Origin: Roseiarcus sp963822215
GTDB lineage: Bacteria; Pseudomonadota; Alphaproteobacteria; Rhizobiales; Beijerinckiaceae
Direction: 5' to 3'
DNA length: 64,000 nucleotides
Assembly: GCA_963822215.1 (NCBI GenBank)
Contig: CAWGGX010000004.1
Location: 62,001 to 126,000 of the forward strand
Shown: one piece after another, positions 27,219-35,578 of the stretch
How the letters are laid out: each line of letters begins with the position of its first letter
Position numbering within the stretch: position 1 is the first letter of the stretch
Translations under genes and position numbers: made by a program
Notes under the pieces: generated by a model
What the model was told of the DNA's origin: nothing
Seen by the model: only the letters and a program-made list of their open reading frames with translations
The model's database searches: none

Positions 27219-28519
27219 GCGGGGGCGCGAAGCGCGTCGTCCGGGGACGGATCCTCACCTTCATCGACGATCCGGCGGAAGCCGGCGCCGCGGCGTGGCG
27301 CCATATCGAGGACGGGGCGGTTCTCATTGAGGACGGACGCATTGCGGCGGTCGGCGAGGCACGCGACATTCTCGCCCGCGCCCCGGCGGACGCGACGATC
27401 GACGATCATTCGGGCACCCTCGTCATGCCCGGGTTGATCGACGTCCACATCCACTATCCGCAGACGCAGGTCATCGCCTCCTATGGCGCGCAGCTCCTCG
27501 ACTGGCTGCACAATTACACCTTCGTCGAGGAGCAACGGTTCGCCGATCCGGCCCATTGCGCGCGCGTCGCGGAGTTCTTCCTCGCCGAGCTCTTTCGCTG
27601 CGGCACGACGACGGCGCTGGTCTATTGCACCGTCTATCCGCAATCGGCGGACGCGTTCTTCGCCGCCGCCGAGCGCGTCGACGCACGCATGATCGCCGGC
27701 AAGGCGATGCTCGACCGCAACGCGCCGGCGGCACTGCTCGATAACGTTCAGACGGGCTACGACGACAGCAAGGCGCTGATCGAGCGCTGGCATGGCCGCG
27801 GTCGGCTCGGCTACGCGGTGACGCCGCGCTTCGCCATCACCTCGACGGAGGCGCAGCTCGAAGCGGCCGGGACGCTCATAAAGGAGTTCCCCGGCGTCTA
27901 CATGCAGTCGCACGTCGACGAGAACACCGACGAGATCGAGTTCGCCCGTCAGCTCTTTCCCGAGGCGCGCGACTATCTCGACGTCTATGGCCGCGCCGGC
28001 CTCCTCGGACCGCGCTCGGTGTTCGGCCACTGCATCCACATGACGGGCGACGAGGTCGTCGCGATGGCGGAAAGCCGCTCGGTCGCGGCCTTCTGCCCGA
28101 CCTCGAACCTGTTCCTCGGCTCGGGCCTGTTCGACCGGGCGCGGCTCGCCGGCGCAGGCGTCAGGATCGGGCTCGCCACCGACGTCGGCGGGGGCACCAG
28201 CTACTCGATGCTCCGCACGGCCGCCGAGGGCTACAAGGTGCTGCAGCTTGGCGGACAGTCGTGGCCGGCGGCAGAGGCCTTCTACCAGATGACGCTGGGC
28301 AACGCACGGGCGCTGAGCCTCGAGCACGCGATCGGCTCGATCGAGCCCGGCAAGGACGCCGATCTCATCATCCTCGATTCGCGCGCGACCCCAGCGATGG
28401 CGCACCGGATGGAGAGGGTCGACGGCGACCTCGACCAGGAGCTGTTCGTGCTCGTCACGCTCGGCGACGACCGCGCCGTGCGGCAGACCTACGTAGCGGG
28501 CGCGCCGCGGAAGAGCTGA
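27215..28519 (+). CDS. guaD: Guanine deaminase
   Basis: Zinc amidohydrolase converting guanine to xanthine and ammonia. The 434-residue protein has the metal HxH in PGLIDVHIHYPQT, the guanine-deaminase signature QSHVDENTDEIEF, a metal His in FGHCIHM, and the catalytic Asp in GLATDVGGGTSYS. GTG start overlaps puuE/uraD by 4 nt, so purine salvage or degradation genes form an operon. Confidence 0.94.
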   Translation: MSGGAKRVVRGRILTFIDDPAEAGAAAWRHIEDGAVLIEDGRIAAVGEARDILARAPADATIDDHSGTLVMPGLIDVHIHYPQTQVIASYGAQLLDWLHNYTFVEEQRFADPAHCARVAEFFLAELFRCGTTTALVYCTVYPQSADAFFAAAERVDARMIAGKAMLDRNAPAALLDNVQTGYDDSKALIERWHGRGRLGYAVTPRFAITSTEAQLEAAGTLIKEFPGVYMQSHVDENTDEIEFARQLFPEARDYLDVYGRAGLLGPRSVFGHCIHMTGDEVVAMAESRSVAAFCPTSNLFLGSGLFDRARLAGAGVRIGLATDVGGGTSYSMLRTAAEGYKVLQLGGQSWPAAEAFYQMTLGNARALSLEHAIGSIEPGKDADLIILDSRATPAMAHRMERVDGDLDQELFVLVTLGDDRAVRQTYVAGAPRKS

Positions 28520-28551
28520 GCTCTCACGAGGCCCTGGCGAGCCGCCTGCAG

Positions 28552-28601
28552 TCCTGGCAAGGACTCAGGTTTTTGAAGGGCTTAAGCGCACAAAACTGTC
28601 A
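28552..28601 (+). repeat. 50-nt diverged direct repeat, copy 2
   Basis: The matching copy of 18255-18304, in the same orientation 10.3 kb away. The first 10 and the last 17 nt are identical, and the intervening spacing is equal. It lies 33 nt after the guaD stop. Confidence 0.55.
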
Positions 28602-28887
28602 ATTTTTCATGTGTCGCGCCGGCGCGCCCGAGACGCCCCGTAGGGACCGAGGTCCTTCGGCGCCGACTTCCGACGAGGGCATTGGCGCGGGCGAAATGCT
28701 TCTGACATTCTTAAATTAGTATAACAATATATTCTGTTATTGTCATATGAGGCTCGCACCGCAGTATTTAGCCCAAGCCTGCGCTGAATATAATATTGTG
28801 GGTATTGCGGTTTTATGGAGTTTGTATGACGCCCCCATTATCTCATTATCCGAAAATGAGGACGCGCGCCTATGTCCGGTCAGATCT
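28602..28887. other. Non-coding gap with an AT-rich inverted repeat
   Basis: Between the convergent guaD and DUF4239 genes. TATAACAAT (28720-28728) pairs with ATTGTCATA (28739-28747), 8 of 9 positions. I see no gene. The repeat could be a protein site or a weak bidirectional terminator. Confidence 0.35.
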
Positions 28888-29700
28888 TCAATTTTTGGGG
28901 TAGGACATTTCTTCCACCGTCCTGACAAGACGCTCGAACGGCGCCGCGGAGACATGGTTTTGCCCGCGAAACGGATTGTCCAGCAGGATAATGAGGGAGA
29001 GAACGAGGGCGATCGAGCCGCCCAATAGCGCGACCATGACCATGTGCATCGGAAAGCTCGGAACCCCGAACAGGTAGCTGGACAGGACGGTCAGGCCTGC
29101 GCCCGCGATCAGGTTCCACCACAAGATCGGGGGCAACCCCTCATCGGCGGCGCGAAAACGTCCGCGCCGTGCGTCGTAGAGCGCGTTCAGGCTGTGGATC
29201 ATTTCGGTCTCGATCACCTGGGACCCTGAATCGGACGGGCGCAATTGCGCCAGAGACAAGTGAAATTTATCGAGCAGCTGCCATCCGGCCTCTTCCTCAA
29301 CGCGCCCGGCCGCGAGCGCCGGCCATTCGTCCTGCACGACGATCTCGGCATAGATGAAAAGAGTGTGTCGAAGCCCGGTCGCCAGCGGATCGGGAAGGCC
29401 GACCGTATCGCGATAGAGATTGCCGACGAGATTGGCCTCGGTCTGAACCAGCGCGTCGGCCTTGCCGAAATCTTCCCACACGGCCACCGCGATGAAGGCC
29501 AGCAGAACCGCATAGATCATCCCGACGACCGCGATGGTGGATCCCGCGATTTGGTTATGGGCGCGTCGAATCGAATGCGGCACGGAAAAATGAACCAGAA
29601 CCAGTCCCAAGAGCGACAAAGCCACCGAAATCCCGACCACGGCGCCGATGGCGAGGGTTGTCGGCAGCTCGACGATCCAATTGTCCAGCGCGAAAAACAT
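28888..29700 (-). CDS. DUF4239 membrane protein
   Basis: A 270-residue inner-membrane protein with four hydrophobic helices. The first two are LAIGAVVGISVALSLLGLVL and the one containing VVGMIYAVLLAFIAVAVWE. After a soluble loop of about 100 residues there is a second pair ending VALLGGSIALVLSLIILLDN. The conserved HNQIAGSTIAVVGMIYAVLL and FRGQ segments match DUF4239, a bestrophin-like family with no assigned function. The start ATG at 29700 has AAGAAGG upstream. Confidence 0.8.
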   Translation of the reverse strand: MFFALDNWIVELPTTLAIGAVVGISVALSLLGLVLVHFSVPHSIRRAHNQIAGSTIAVVGMIYAVLLAFIAVAVWEDFGKADALVQTEANLVGNLYRDTVGLPDPLATGLRHTLFIYAEIVVQDEWPALAAGRVEEEAGWQLLDKFHLSLAQLRPSDSGSQVIETEMIHSLNALYDARRGRFRAADEGLPPILWWNLIAGAGLTVLSSYLFGVPSFPMHMVMVALLGGSIALVLSLIILLDNPFRGQNHVSAAPFERLVRTVEEMSYPKN

Positions 29701-30246
29701 GCGAAACCTTCTTTCGCCCCGTCCAACGCCCCGTGACAGCAAATGCTCGTAATCGTCGTCGTCGAGCGTCGTTCGGAGTTGGCGGCGCCTTGTTACGGCT
29801 TTCGACGCATCTTCATTCGTGCGGTCGTCATCCCGTTCGACGACATTGGTCGCCTGTCACGGTGGCGGACCATGGGCCGCCCGCGCCGGGCCTCGCAGGG
29901 AAATGTCGTCGACACGCTCAGCGGTCGCCGAAGCCAGGCGGACCGGCGGCGCCGTGAGCGCGGCAAGCGACGATTGCGAACGTGAATGTGCGACGACAGT
30001 TCGTCATGACTTTGTTTCCGCCTCCAGTCTTTCGCGCAGAGTGTGTCGAGAGCGGCGATCCTATGGAAATATCTTCTGTCTCTGAAATCGATAGTCGGCC
30101 GCTATCGTCTTCGCTCGGCGTAGGTACGAGCTGATCCACTTAAACTATCCCAGCCGGCGGCTATCGACTCGATAGCTTGATCAAGGACGCCGAGCGGTGG
30201 ACAGTGACAAGCGGCATTGCATAACGCTCTGGCCGCGGAGAAGGCC
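29701..30246. other. Divergent intergenic region, no gene supported
   Basis: About 545 bp between DUF4239 and the peroxiredoxin-like gene. Short open frames exist on both strands but lack SD sites and recognisable sequence. It presumably contains both promoters. Confidence 0.4.
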
Positions 30247-30975
30247 GTGACCGAAAAGACGTTCGCCGAAATTCTCGACGCCGCGACGGAGGACGCGAGG
30301 CGGACGGACGCGCCGCTGAGCGTCAGGCTGCAGACGATCGCCGACAAGGTCCGCGAGCTCAATCCCGCCTTCGCCGACGTGATCGACCGCCTGATTGCAC
30401 GGCTTGCGGATAATGGCGTCGGCATGACAGCGCCGGGACCGGGCGATGTGATGCCGCCGTTTCTCTTGCCCGACGAGACAGGGAGTCTGGTCGGTCTGCC
30501 GAGCCTTTTGGAAAAGGGCCCGGTCGTTGTTTCCTTCAATCGCGGGCACTGGTGCGCCTACTGCCGCCTGCACGTCGATGCGCTCGCGCGCGCTGAAGCG
30601 GAGATCGCCTCGCTCGGAGCGCAGATTGTCGGGGTTTCGCCCGAAACCTCGGCGTGGGCCTCGGAACTCAAAACTGCGACAAAGGCGCCATTCCCTATTC
30701 TTTCCGATATCGACGGGGGCTACGCGCTGGAGCTGAGCCTGCTGTTTTGGGTTGGCGACGAAGCGCGGCTCGCCATGTCCGGCACAGGAGTCGATCTGGC
30801 TCAGTTTCAGGGCAACGACACCTGGATGCTGCCCATTCCGGCGACCTTCGTCGTCGGCGCCGACGGCGTCGTCGTCGCGCGATTTGTCGATCCCGACTAC
30901 AGGCGGCGGATGGAGGTGGAGGATTTGCTCGAGGCGCTTCGCGTCAACGCCGTCCGACACTCGGATCAGGCCTGA
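30247..30975 (+). CDS. Peroxiredoxin-like (AhpC/TSA) family protein
   Basis: A thioredoxin-fold peroxidase of 242 residues. The active site is in FNRGHWCAYCRLHVDAL (C103 and C106), a CxxC form typical of the peroxiredoxin-like AhpC/TSA subgroup and different from the single peroxidatic Cys of AhpC. A helical N-terminal extension of about 65 residues precedes the fold. I chose GTG at 30247 because GGAGAAGG lies just upstream; a TTG at 30217 is possible. It overlaps the convergent LysR gene by 10 nt. Confidence 0.82.
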   Translation: MTEKTFAEILDAATEDARRTDAPLSVRLQTIADKVRELNPAFADVIDRLIARLADNGVGMTAPGPGDVMPPFLLPDETGSLVGLPSLLEKGPVVVSFNRGHWCAYCRLHVDALARAEAEIASLGAQIVGVSPETSAWASELKTATKAPFPILSDIDGGYALELSLLFWVGDEARLAMSGTGVDLAQFQGNDTWMLPIPATFVVGADGVVVARFVDPDYRRRMEVEDLLEALRVNAVRHSDQA

Positions 30976-31853
30976 TAGGCGCTCCAGTCCGAAGCCCGCA
31001 GCATCTTCAGGAGCATGTTGGCGATCGGCGAGCGCGGACGACCCGCGACCGCGTAAACGGAGACAGTGCGGGTGAGGTTCGCGTTCTCGATGCGTAGACG
31101 TCGCAGATTGCCCGGCAGCTCGACGCTCGAAGGCACGAGCGCAACGCCGACATTGGCCGAGAGCAAGCCGACAACGTCGACGTCGCTGTTCACCTCATGA
31201 CGCTGCAGATTGACGATCCCGTGCTCTTTGAGGAGAGCCTCGATCTCTTCAAGGCACTCGCAGTGCGTCCGACGAATGAGTCGTTCTCCGCTGAGCTCTT
31301 GAACTGTGACGCACCCACGGCTGGCGTACCGATGGTCTTCGCTCACGGCGAGCATGAATGTTTCCGTGAACAGGGTCCATTGGTCGAATCGTTGCCAGTC
31401 GCCCGTGAGCGGACCTGCGACGCCGAGATCCGCCCCACCCCGCTTGAGATGGTCCGCGAGCTCGGAAGCCGCGCCACGGAAGATTTTCAGCTCCATGCCA
31501 GCGAAATTGCGGGAGAGCTCGTCCAGCTGCGACAGCAGGACAGCAATGTTAGTCGATGAAGACAGCGCGAGCTTGAGCGGCGCCACAGCGCCGGTCTTGA
31601 GGGTGTCCGCCAGAGATTTCGCCGCGACCGCGCTATCGAAACACTGCTGCACGAACGGCAGCATTTTGACGCCGAGGTCGGTGAGATGCGTGAGACCGCG
31701 TTCCCTCTGGAACAACTCGCCGCCGAGTTGCGCCTCCAGCGTCTGAATCGCGCGGGTGAGCGACGGCTGAGAAACGCCGCACTCCTCCGCCGCACGGGTG
31801 AAGTTGAACGTCCGGGCGACGGCCAGAAAATACCGGATCTGATGCATTTCCAC
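30966..31853 (-). CDS. LysR family transcriptional regulator
   Basis: A 295-residue LTTR. The N-terminal winged helix (HQIRYFLAVARTFNFTRAAE, CGVSQPSLTRAIQTLEAQLG) is followed by a periplasmic-binding-like effector domain (about 90-295). It starts GTG-GAA-ATG, so ATG 31847 is an alternative start. It is convergent with the peroxiredoxin-like gene and divergent, across a 517-bp gap, from the bufferin operon. Which of these it controls cannot be told from sequence. Confidence 0.88.
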   Translation of the reverse strand: MEMHQIRYFLAVARTFNFTRAAEECGVSQPSLTRAIQTLEAQLGGELFQRERGLTHLTDLGVKMLPFVQQCFDSAVAAKSLADTLKTGAVAPLKLALSSSTNIAVLLSQLDELSRNFAGMELKIFRGAASELADHLKRGGADLGVAGPLTGDWQRFDQWTLFTETFMLAVSEDHRYASRGCVTVQELSGERLIRRTHCECLEEIEALLKEHGIVNLQRHEVNSDVDVVGLLSANVGVALVPSSVELPGNLRRLRIENANLTRTVSVYAVAGRPRSPIANMLLKMLRASDWSAYQA

Positions 31854-32370
31854 GGGGTCACCCTACCGAACAGGCCAGCCGATGCGACCATCGCCTCGCT
31901 GCTGCGCCGAGGTGCGGGGTCGATACACCACCTTTTCCTTATGGAAGACAAGTCTTCACGTCGTGCATAGCTGGGCACTATCAATTCAAAAGCCGAACGG
32001 CATTTCACAAGCGCATTGCGCTCCGTCATCTTCAGTCCCGGAAACGCATTCCAAGCAAGCCGAGCCGGAGACATGGAGCAAGGGACGTTTATCCGACACC
32101 CGCAAACATTTCGCGACTGTTCGCATGCGGCCAATGGCCGACCTGAAGGCTTCGAAAGCCGGAAAGCAGCATGCGGGTCGTCCAGTTTGACCGTCGGATC
32201 AATCGTCGTCGCATCCATGATTGCCTGCACGCGCGAGTTCGATGCGTCTCCGCCCCGAGCCGGTCGGCCAAGGCGTCATTGTTCGCCAACAGCCAAGGTA
32301 ACGTTCTCACGCCCGGGTGCGTAGTCCCTGTGCGCCCCATGAGGGCAAACCAGCAAGTAGGAGCAAGCCA
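31854..32370. other. Intergenic region with possible coding remnants
   Basis: On the minus strand, two short segments in different frames (ANNDALADRLGAETHRTR and VQAIMDATTIDPTVKLDDPH, about 32170-32310) look like pieces of one decayed gene. No family is recognised. The rest should hold the promoters of the LysR gene and the buf operon. Confidence 0.3.
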
Positions 32371-32676
32371 ATGTCTGCAAAAACCGCCATCACCTCGCTC
32401 GTCCTCGCCAGCGCCCTTGCGAGCGCGCTTGCGACGCTCGCCTCCGCGGCTCCATTGACCGACGCAGAAAAAGCCGCTGCGATGGCGGCCCACAAGGAGA
32501 AATGCTTCGGCGTCGCCCTGAAGGGACAGAACGACTGCGCCGCCGGACCCGGCACGACCTGCCAGGGCACCTCGACCGTCGATTTCCAGGGCAACTCGTG
32601 GAAGTTCGTCCAGGGCGGAACCTGCGCCTCGATCGTGCTGCCGAACGGCAAGCACGGTTCTCCGACAGCCATGTAA
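32371..32676 (+). CDS. bufA1: BufA1-type bufferin precursor (DUF2282)
   Basis: A 101-residue exported small protein. It has a cleavable signal peptide (to about 26, ending LASAA) and a mature part with four cysteines (C45, C56, C64, C85). EKCFGVALKGQNDCAAGP is the DUF2282 signature. In bufferins the MNIO enzyme BufB modifies cysteines of this protein, giving a copper-binding exported peptide. The start ATG at 32371 has GGAG upstream. It is the first gene of the bufA-bufB-bufC-doxX operon. Confidence 0.88.
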   Translation: MSAKTAITSLVLASALASALATLASAAPLTDAEKAAAMAAHKEKCFGVALKGQNDCAAGPGTTCQGTSTVDFQGNSWKFVQGGTCASIVLPNGKHGSPTAM

Positions 32677-32721
32677 GTCAACGCGCCATTTGCGCGTAAA
32701 CGCCGGAAGACGGGGACAGCC

Positions 32722-33639
32722 ATGACGACAGTCCTGACCGCAAATCCTGAGCGAGAAGCCTCTGGGCCTCGTCTTCCGGCGCATCCGATCGCGGGCTTAG
32801 CGGGGACAAGTTTCAAGCCCCAGCACCTGCAAGCGATCCTCGCGCGGCCAAGGCCGCGCGGGTTCTTCGAGGTTCACGCTGAGAACTACATGGGCGCCGG
32901 CGGCCCGCCGCATCGCGCGCTCGAAGCCATCCGTCGCGACCATGCCGTCTCGCTGCATGGCGTGTGCATGTCGATCGGCGGCCCGCAACCTCTGGACAAG
33001 GCGCATCTTGGCCGCTTCCGCGCGCTCGTCCACCGCTACGAGCCAGCCCTCGTCTCCGAGCATCTGGCCTGGTCGACGCACGAGACCGTCTATTTCAACG
33101 ACTTGCTGCCGCTGCCCTACACCGAGGCGACCCTCGCGACGGTGTGCGACCACATAGACGAGGTGCAGGAGGCCATTGGCCGGCGGCTGCTTCTCGAAAA
33201 TCCGTCGACCTATGTGCTGTTTCGGGAATCGACGATGAGCGAAACGGAATTCATCCGCGGCGTCGCGCGGCGCACAGGCTGCGGCCTGCTGCTCGACGTC
33301 AACAACGTCTTCGTGTCGGCGACCAACCACGGCTTCTCGCCGCTCGACTACCTGTCCGATTTCCCGCTCGCCCGGGTCGGCGAGATTCATCTCGCCGGCC
33401 ATGCCGAACAGACCGACGACGAGGACGAGCCGCTTCTCATCGACAGCCACGACCGGCCCGTCGCCGACGCGGTCTGGAGCCTGTTTGAGAGCGTCATTGC
33501 CCGAGCGGGGCCGATCCCGACGCTGGTCGAATGGGACAGCGCGATCCCAGAATGGTCGCGTCTCGAAGCGGAAGCCGCCGCCGCGCAAAGAATTCTCGAT
33601 TGCGCCGGCTTGGTCGGGAGGCGCAGCCATGCAGCCTGA
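32722..33639 (+). CDS. bufB: BufB, multinuclear iron oxidase (MNIO, DUF692)
   Basis: A 305-residue TIM-barrel enzyme of the DUF692/MNIO family, relatives of MbnB. Likely metal ligands lie in EVHAENYMG, LHGVCMSIGG, SEHLAWS, LLDVNNVFVSA and GEIHLAGHAEQ. It installs oxidative modifications on the cysteines of the BufA precursor. It follows bufA1 after 45 nt and overlaps bufC by 11 nt, which fits an enzyme-partner complex. Confidence 0.93.
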   Translation: MTTVLTANPEREASGPRLPAHPIAGLAGTSFKPQHLQAILARPRPRGFFEVHAENYMGAGGPPHRALEAIRRDHAVSLHGVCMSIGGPQPLDKAHLGRFRALVHRYEPALVSEHLAWSTHETVYFNDLLPLPYTEATLATVCDHIDEVQEAIGRRLLLENPSTYVLFRESTMSETEFIRGVARRTGCGLLLDVNNVFVSATNHGFSPLDYLSDFPLARVGEIHLAGHAEQTDDEDEPLLIDSHDRPVADAVWSLFESVIARAGPIPTLVEWDSAIPEWSRLEAEAAAAQRILDCAGLVGRRSHAA

Positions 33640-34435
33640 CCCCTCTGCGCACGAGGGCGCCGCGGCCGGGGCCGCTTACGCGGCCGCCCTTTCGGCCGCT
33701 CTGCTCGAGCCCGACCGTGAGACGCCTGCGCTGGTCTCTGGACCCCCGGGCAAGGCCGCGGTCAAGCGCTACAACGTCTATCGGAACAACGTCACGGTCA
33801 GCCTGATCGACGCGCTCGCCGCCGTCTATCCGGCGGTGCAGCGCATCACCGGAGTCGAGTTCTTTCGCGCGATGGCGCGCTTTCACATCCGCGAGACGCC
33901 CCCGACCTCGCCGCTGCTGTTCGAGTATGGCCGGGATTTTCCCGCCTTCATCGAGCGATACGAATGTGCTCAAGGCATGCCGTGGCTTGCCGACGCGGCA
34001 CGCATCGAGCGCGCTTGGCTCGACGCCCACCATGCGGCTGACGCAGCGCCGCTGACCGCGTCCGACCTGGCCTTCTTCCCGCCCGAGCGTCTCGGGGACC
34101 TGGTGTTCGCGCCCCATCCGGCGACGCGGCTCGTGCGTTCGCGCTTCGCCGCCGTGACCATCTTCGCCGCCAATCGCACGACGGCGCCGGTCGTCGAGAT
34201 CGACGCCGGCGAGCCGGAGGACGCGCTGATCACGCGGCCGGAATCTGATGTCGTCGTGCGGCGGCTCGCCCCGGGAGAGGCGGAATTCCTGTCGGCCCTG
34301 ATCGCCGGGCGTCCGCTTGGAGAGGCCGCCGGCGCGGCGCTCGACGTCCATCCCGATTTCGACCTCGGCGCGGGCGTCGCGACCCTGATCGAATCCGGCG
34401 CATGCATCTCAGCTAGCCTTGGAGACAACTCATGA
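33629..34435 (+). CDS. bufC: BufC, DUF2063 MNIO partner protein
   Basis: A 268-residue partner protein with an N-terminal DUF2063 domain: KRYNVYRNNVTVSLIDALAA and ITGVEFFRAMARFHIRETPP are diagnostic. A C-terminal region (about 150-268) resembles the precursor-binding part of MbnC-like proteins. It is thought to present the precursor to BufB. The start ATG 33629 lies inside the bufB end, and the stop overlaps the DoxX start by 4 nt. Confidence 0.9.
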   Translation: MQPDPSAHEGAAAGAAYAAALSAALLEPDRETPALVSGPPGKAAVKRYNVYRNNVTVSLIDALAAVYPAVQRITGVEFFRAMARFHIRETPPTSPLLFEYGRDFPAFIERYECAQGMPWLADAARIERAWLDAHHAADAAPLTASDLAFFPPERLGDLVFAPHPATRLVRSRFAAVTIFAANRTTAPVVEIDAGEPEDALITRPESDVVVRRLAPGEAEFLSALIAGRPLGEAAGAALDVHPDFDLGAGVATLIESGACISASLGDNS

Positions 34436-34947
34436 CCAGCATATCGCGACAGTCCTCCGCAGGAGGGATGCTGTCCTCGGTCGCACGGCTCGCGGACAGG
34501 GTCGCGCGCATTGTGCGCGCGGTCGCAATTCCCTCGCTCGTTCAGCTGGTCCTGCGGTTTGCTCTGGCGACGCCCTTCTGGAAGTCCGGCATTCTCAAAT
34601 GGGACGGATTCCTCCGGCTCAACGACACCGCGGTGACCCTGTTCACCGATGAGTTCATGTTGCATCTGCCGGGCGGACCTTACCCGTTTCCGGCGCCGGC
34701 CGTGATGGCCTTCCTCTCCGGCTGCGCGGAGATCACCTTCCCCATCCTTCTCGTGCTCGGCTTTGCGACGCGCTTCGCGGCGCTCGGCCTGTTGTTCATG
34801 ACCCTGGTGGTCGAACTGACCGTGCCGGACGGATGGCCGATCCATATCACCTGGGCGGCGATGGCGCTCGCCATCATGGCGTGGGGACCAGGGCGCATTT
34901 CGCTCGATTTTGTCATCCGCCGCGCTCTGGGACTGCCCAATCCCTGA
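34432..34947 (+). CDS. DoxX family membrane protein of bufferin operon
   Basis: A 171-residue integral membrane protein of the DoxX family with about four helices, including ALATPFWKSGILKWDGF and SGCAEITFPILLVLGFATRF. DoxX proteins commonly close bufferin operons. Their job is not established but may be redox or quinone linked. It is coupled to bufC by ATGA. A strong terminator starts at its stop codon. Confidence 0.87.
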   Translation: MTSISRQSSAGGMLSSVARLADRVARIVRAVAIPSLVQLVLRFALATPFWKSGILKWDGFLRLNDTAVTLFTDEFMLHLPGGPYPFPAPAVMAFLSGCAEITFPILLVLGFATRFAALGLLFMTLVVELTVPDGWPIHITWAAMALAIMAWGPGRISLDFVIRRALGLPNP

Positions 34948-34983
34948 AGAGAGACGCGATTCGGTCGAATCGCTTCTCTCTTT
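34947..34983 (+). terminator. Rho-independent terminator of buf operon
   Basis: Long hairpin: AGAGAGA (34948-34954) pairs with TCTCTCT (34975-34981), and GCGATT pairs with AATCGC inside. A TTT tract and T-rich sequence follow. It overlaps the last base of the DoxX stop. Confidence 0.8.
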
Positions 34984-35231
34984 AGGGTTTTTGAAAACGC
35001 GGGATTTTTGCATGAGAGCCTGGACGCGTTGAACGAAAGGAGCCTGCGCCTCGGGCGGACACGGCGCCTACAGGCTCGGGCTTCCACGCCCGCTCTCCCG
35101 CCCGTTCCTGCCTTTCGATCGACGGCCGCTCTCCGCCCAGTTGAGGCGTTCAAGGCCAAGGTCCGCTACGTCCGCTCAACATCGACTTTTGACTTCATGC
35201 CGGTCGCAACCCACGCCCGCTTGAAGGGGCG

Positions 35232-35390
35232 CCGGTCGAACGGATCGGGTCTCGTCCCTTCGGGTTCCAGCCGAAGCGGTCGAGCGCGTCGAGGCGCTCG
35301 CGCTCCGTTCCCGTTAGATCATGACGTCGCTGCCGTGGGCGCGCCACTGCGGCCCGCCGCCGGCGTAATGCTTAAAATCGCTGCGTGATC
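35232..35390. repeat. Direct repeat, copy A (contains a rhodanese 3' fragment)
   Basis: About 160 bp strongly similar to 37245-37402, starting CGGTCGAACGG and including GGTCGAGCGCGTCGAGGCGC. The two copies flank the MFS transporter gene. Confidence 0.7.
35314..35390 (-). pseudogene. C-terminal fragment of a rhodanese gene
   Basis: The minus strand reads RSDFKHYAGG, then WRAHGSDVMI and TAA (35314-35316). It matches the end of the intact rhodanese at 37332-37700 (RSDLKHYPGGMNGWRMHGGD). Nothing upstream continues the domain, so this is a truncated duplicate. Confidence 0.65.
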
Positions 35391-35578
35391 TGCTTCGCAA
35401 ACCACTTCACCGCAGCAATTGCCCTCAATCCCGGCAGCATCGCGCGACCGCTCGTCACGGCGACGTTGCGGAGTTCGCGTCGTTGATCTTTCGGCCCAAC
35501 AGGGGGCGCCGATCGCCACGGGACGACGCAGATGCCGTAGAGCGTTGCGGTTCGCCCGTCGCGAAACGTCGGTCGTTC

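Noticed and set aside
28747..29028. 93-codon plus-strand frame after guaD
   Set aside because: No SD, and it overlaps the C-terminus of the DUF4239 gene antisense.
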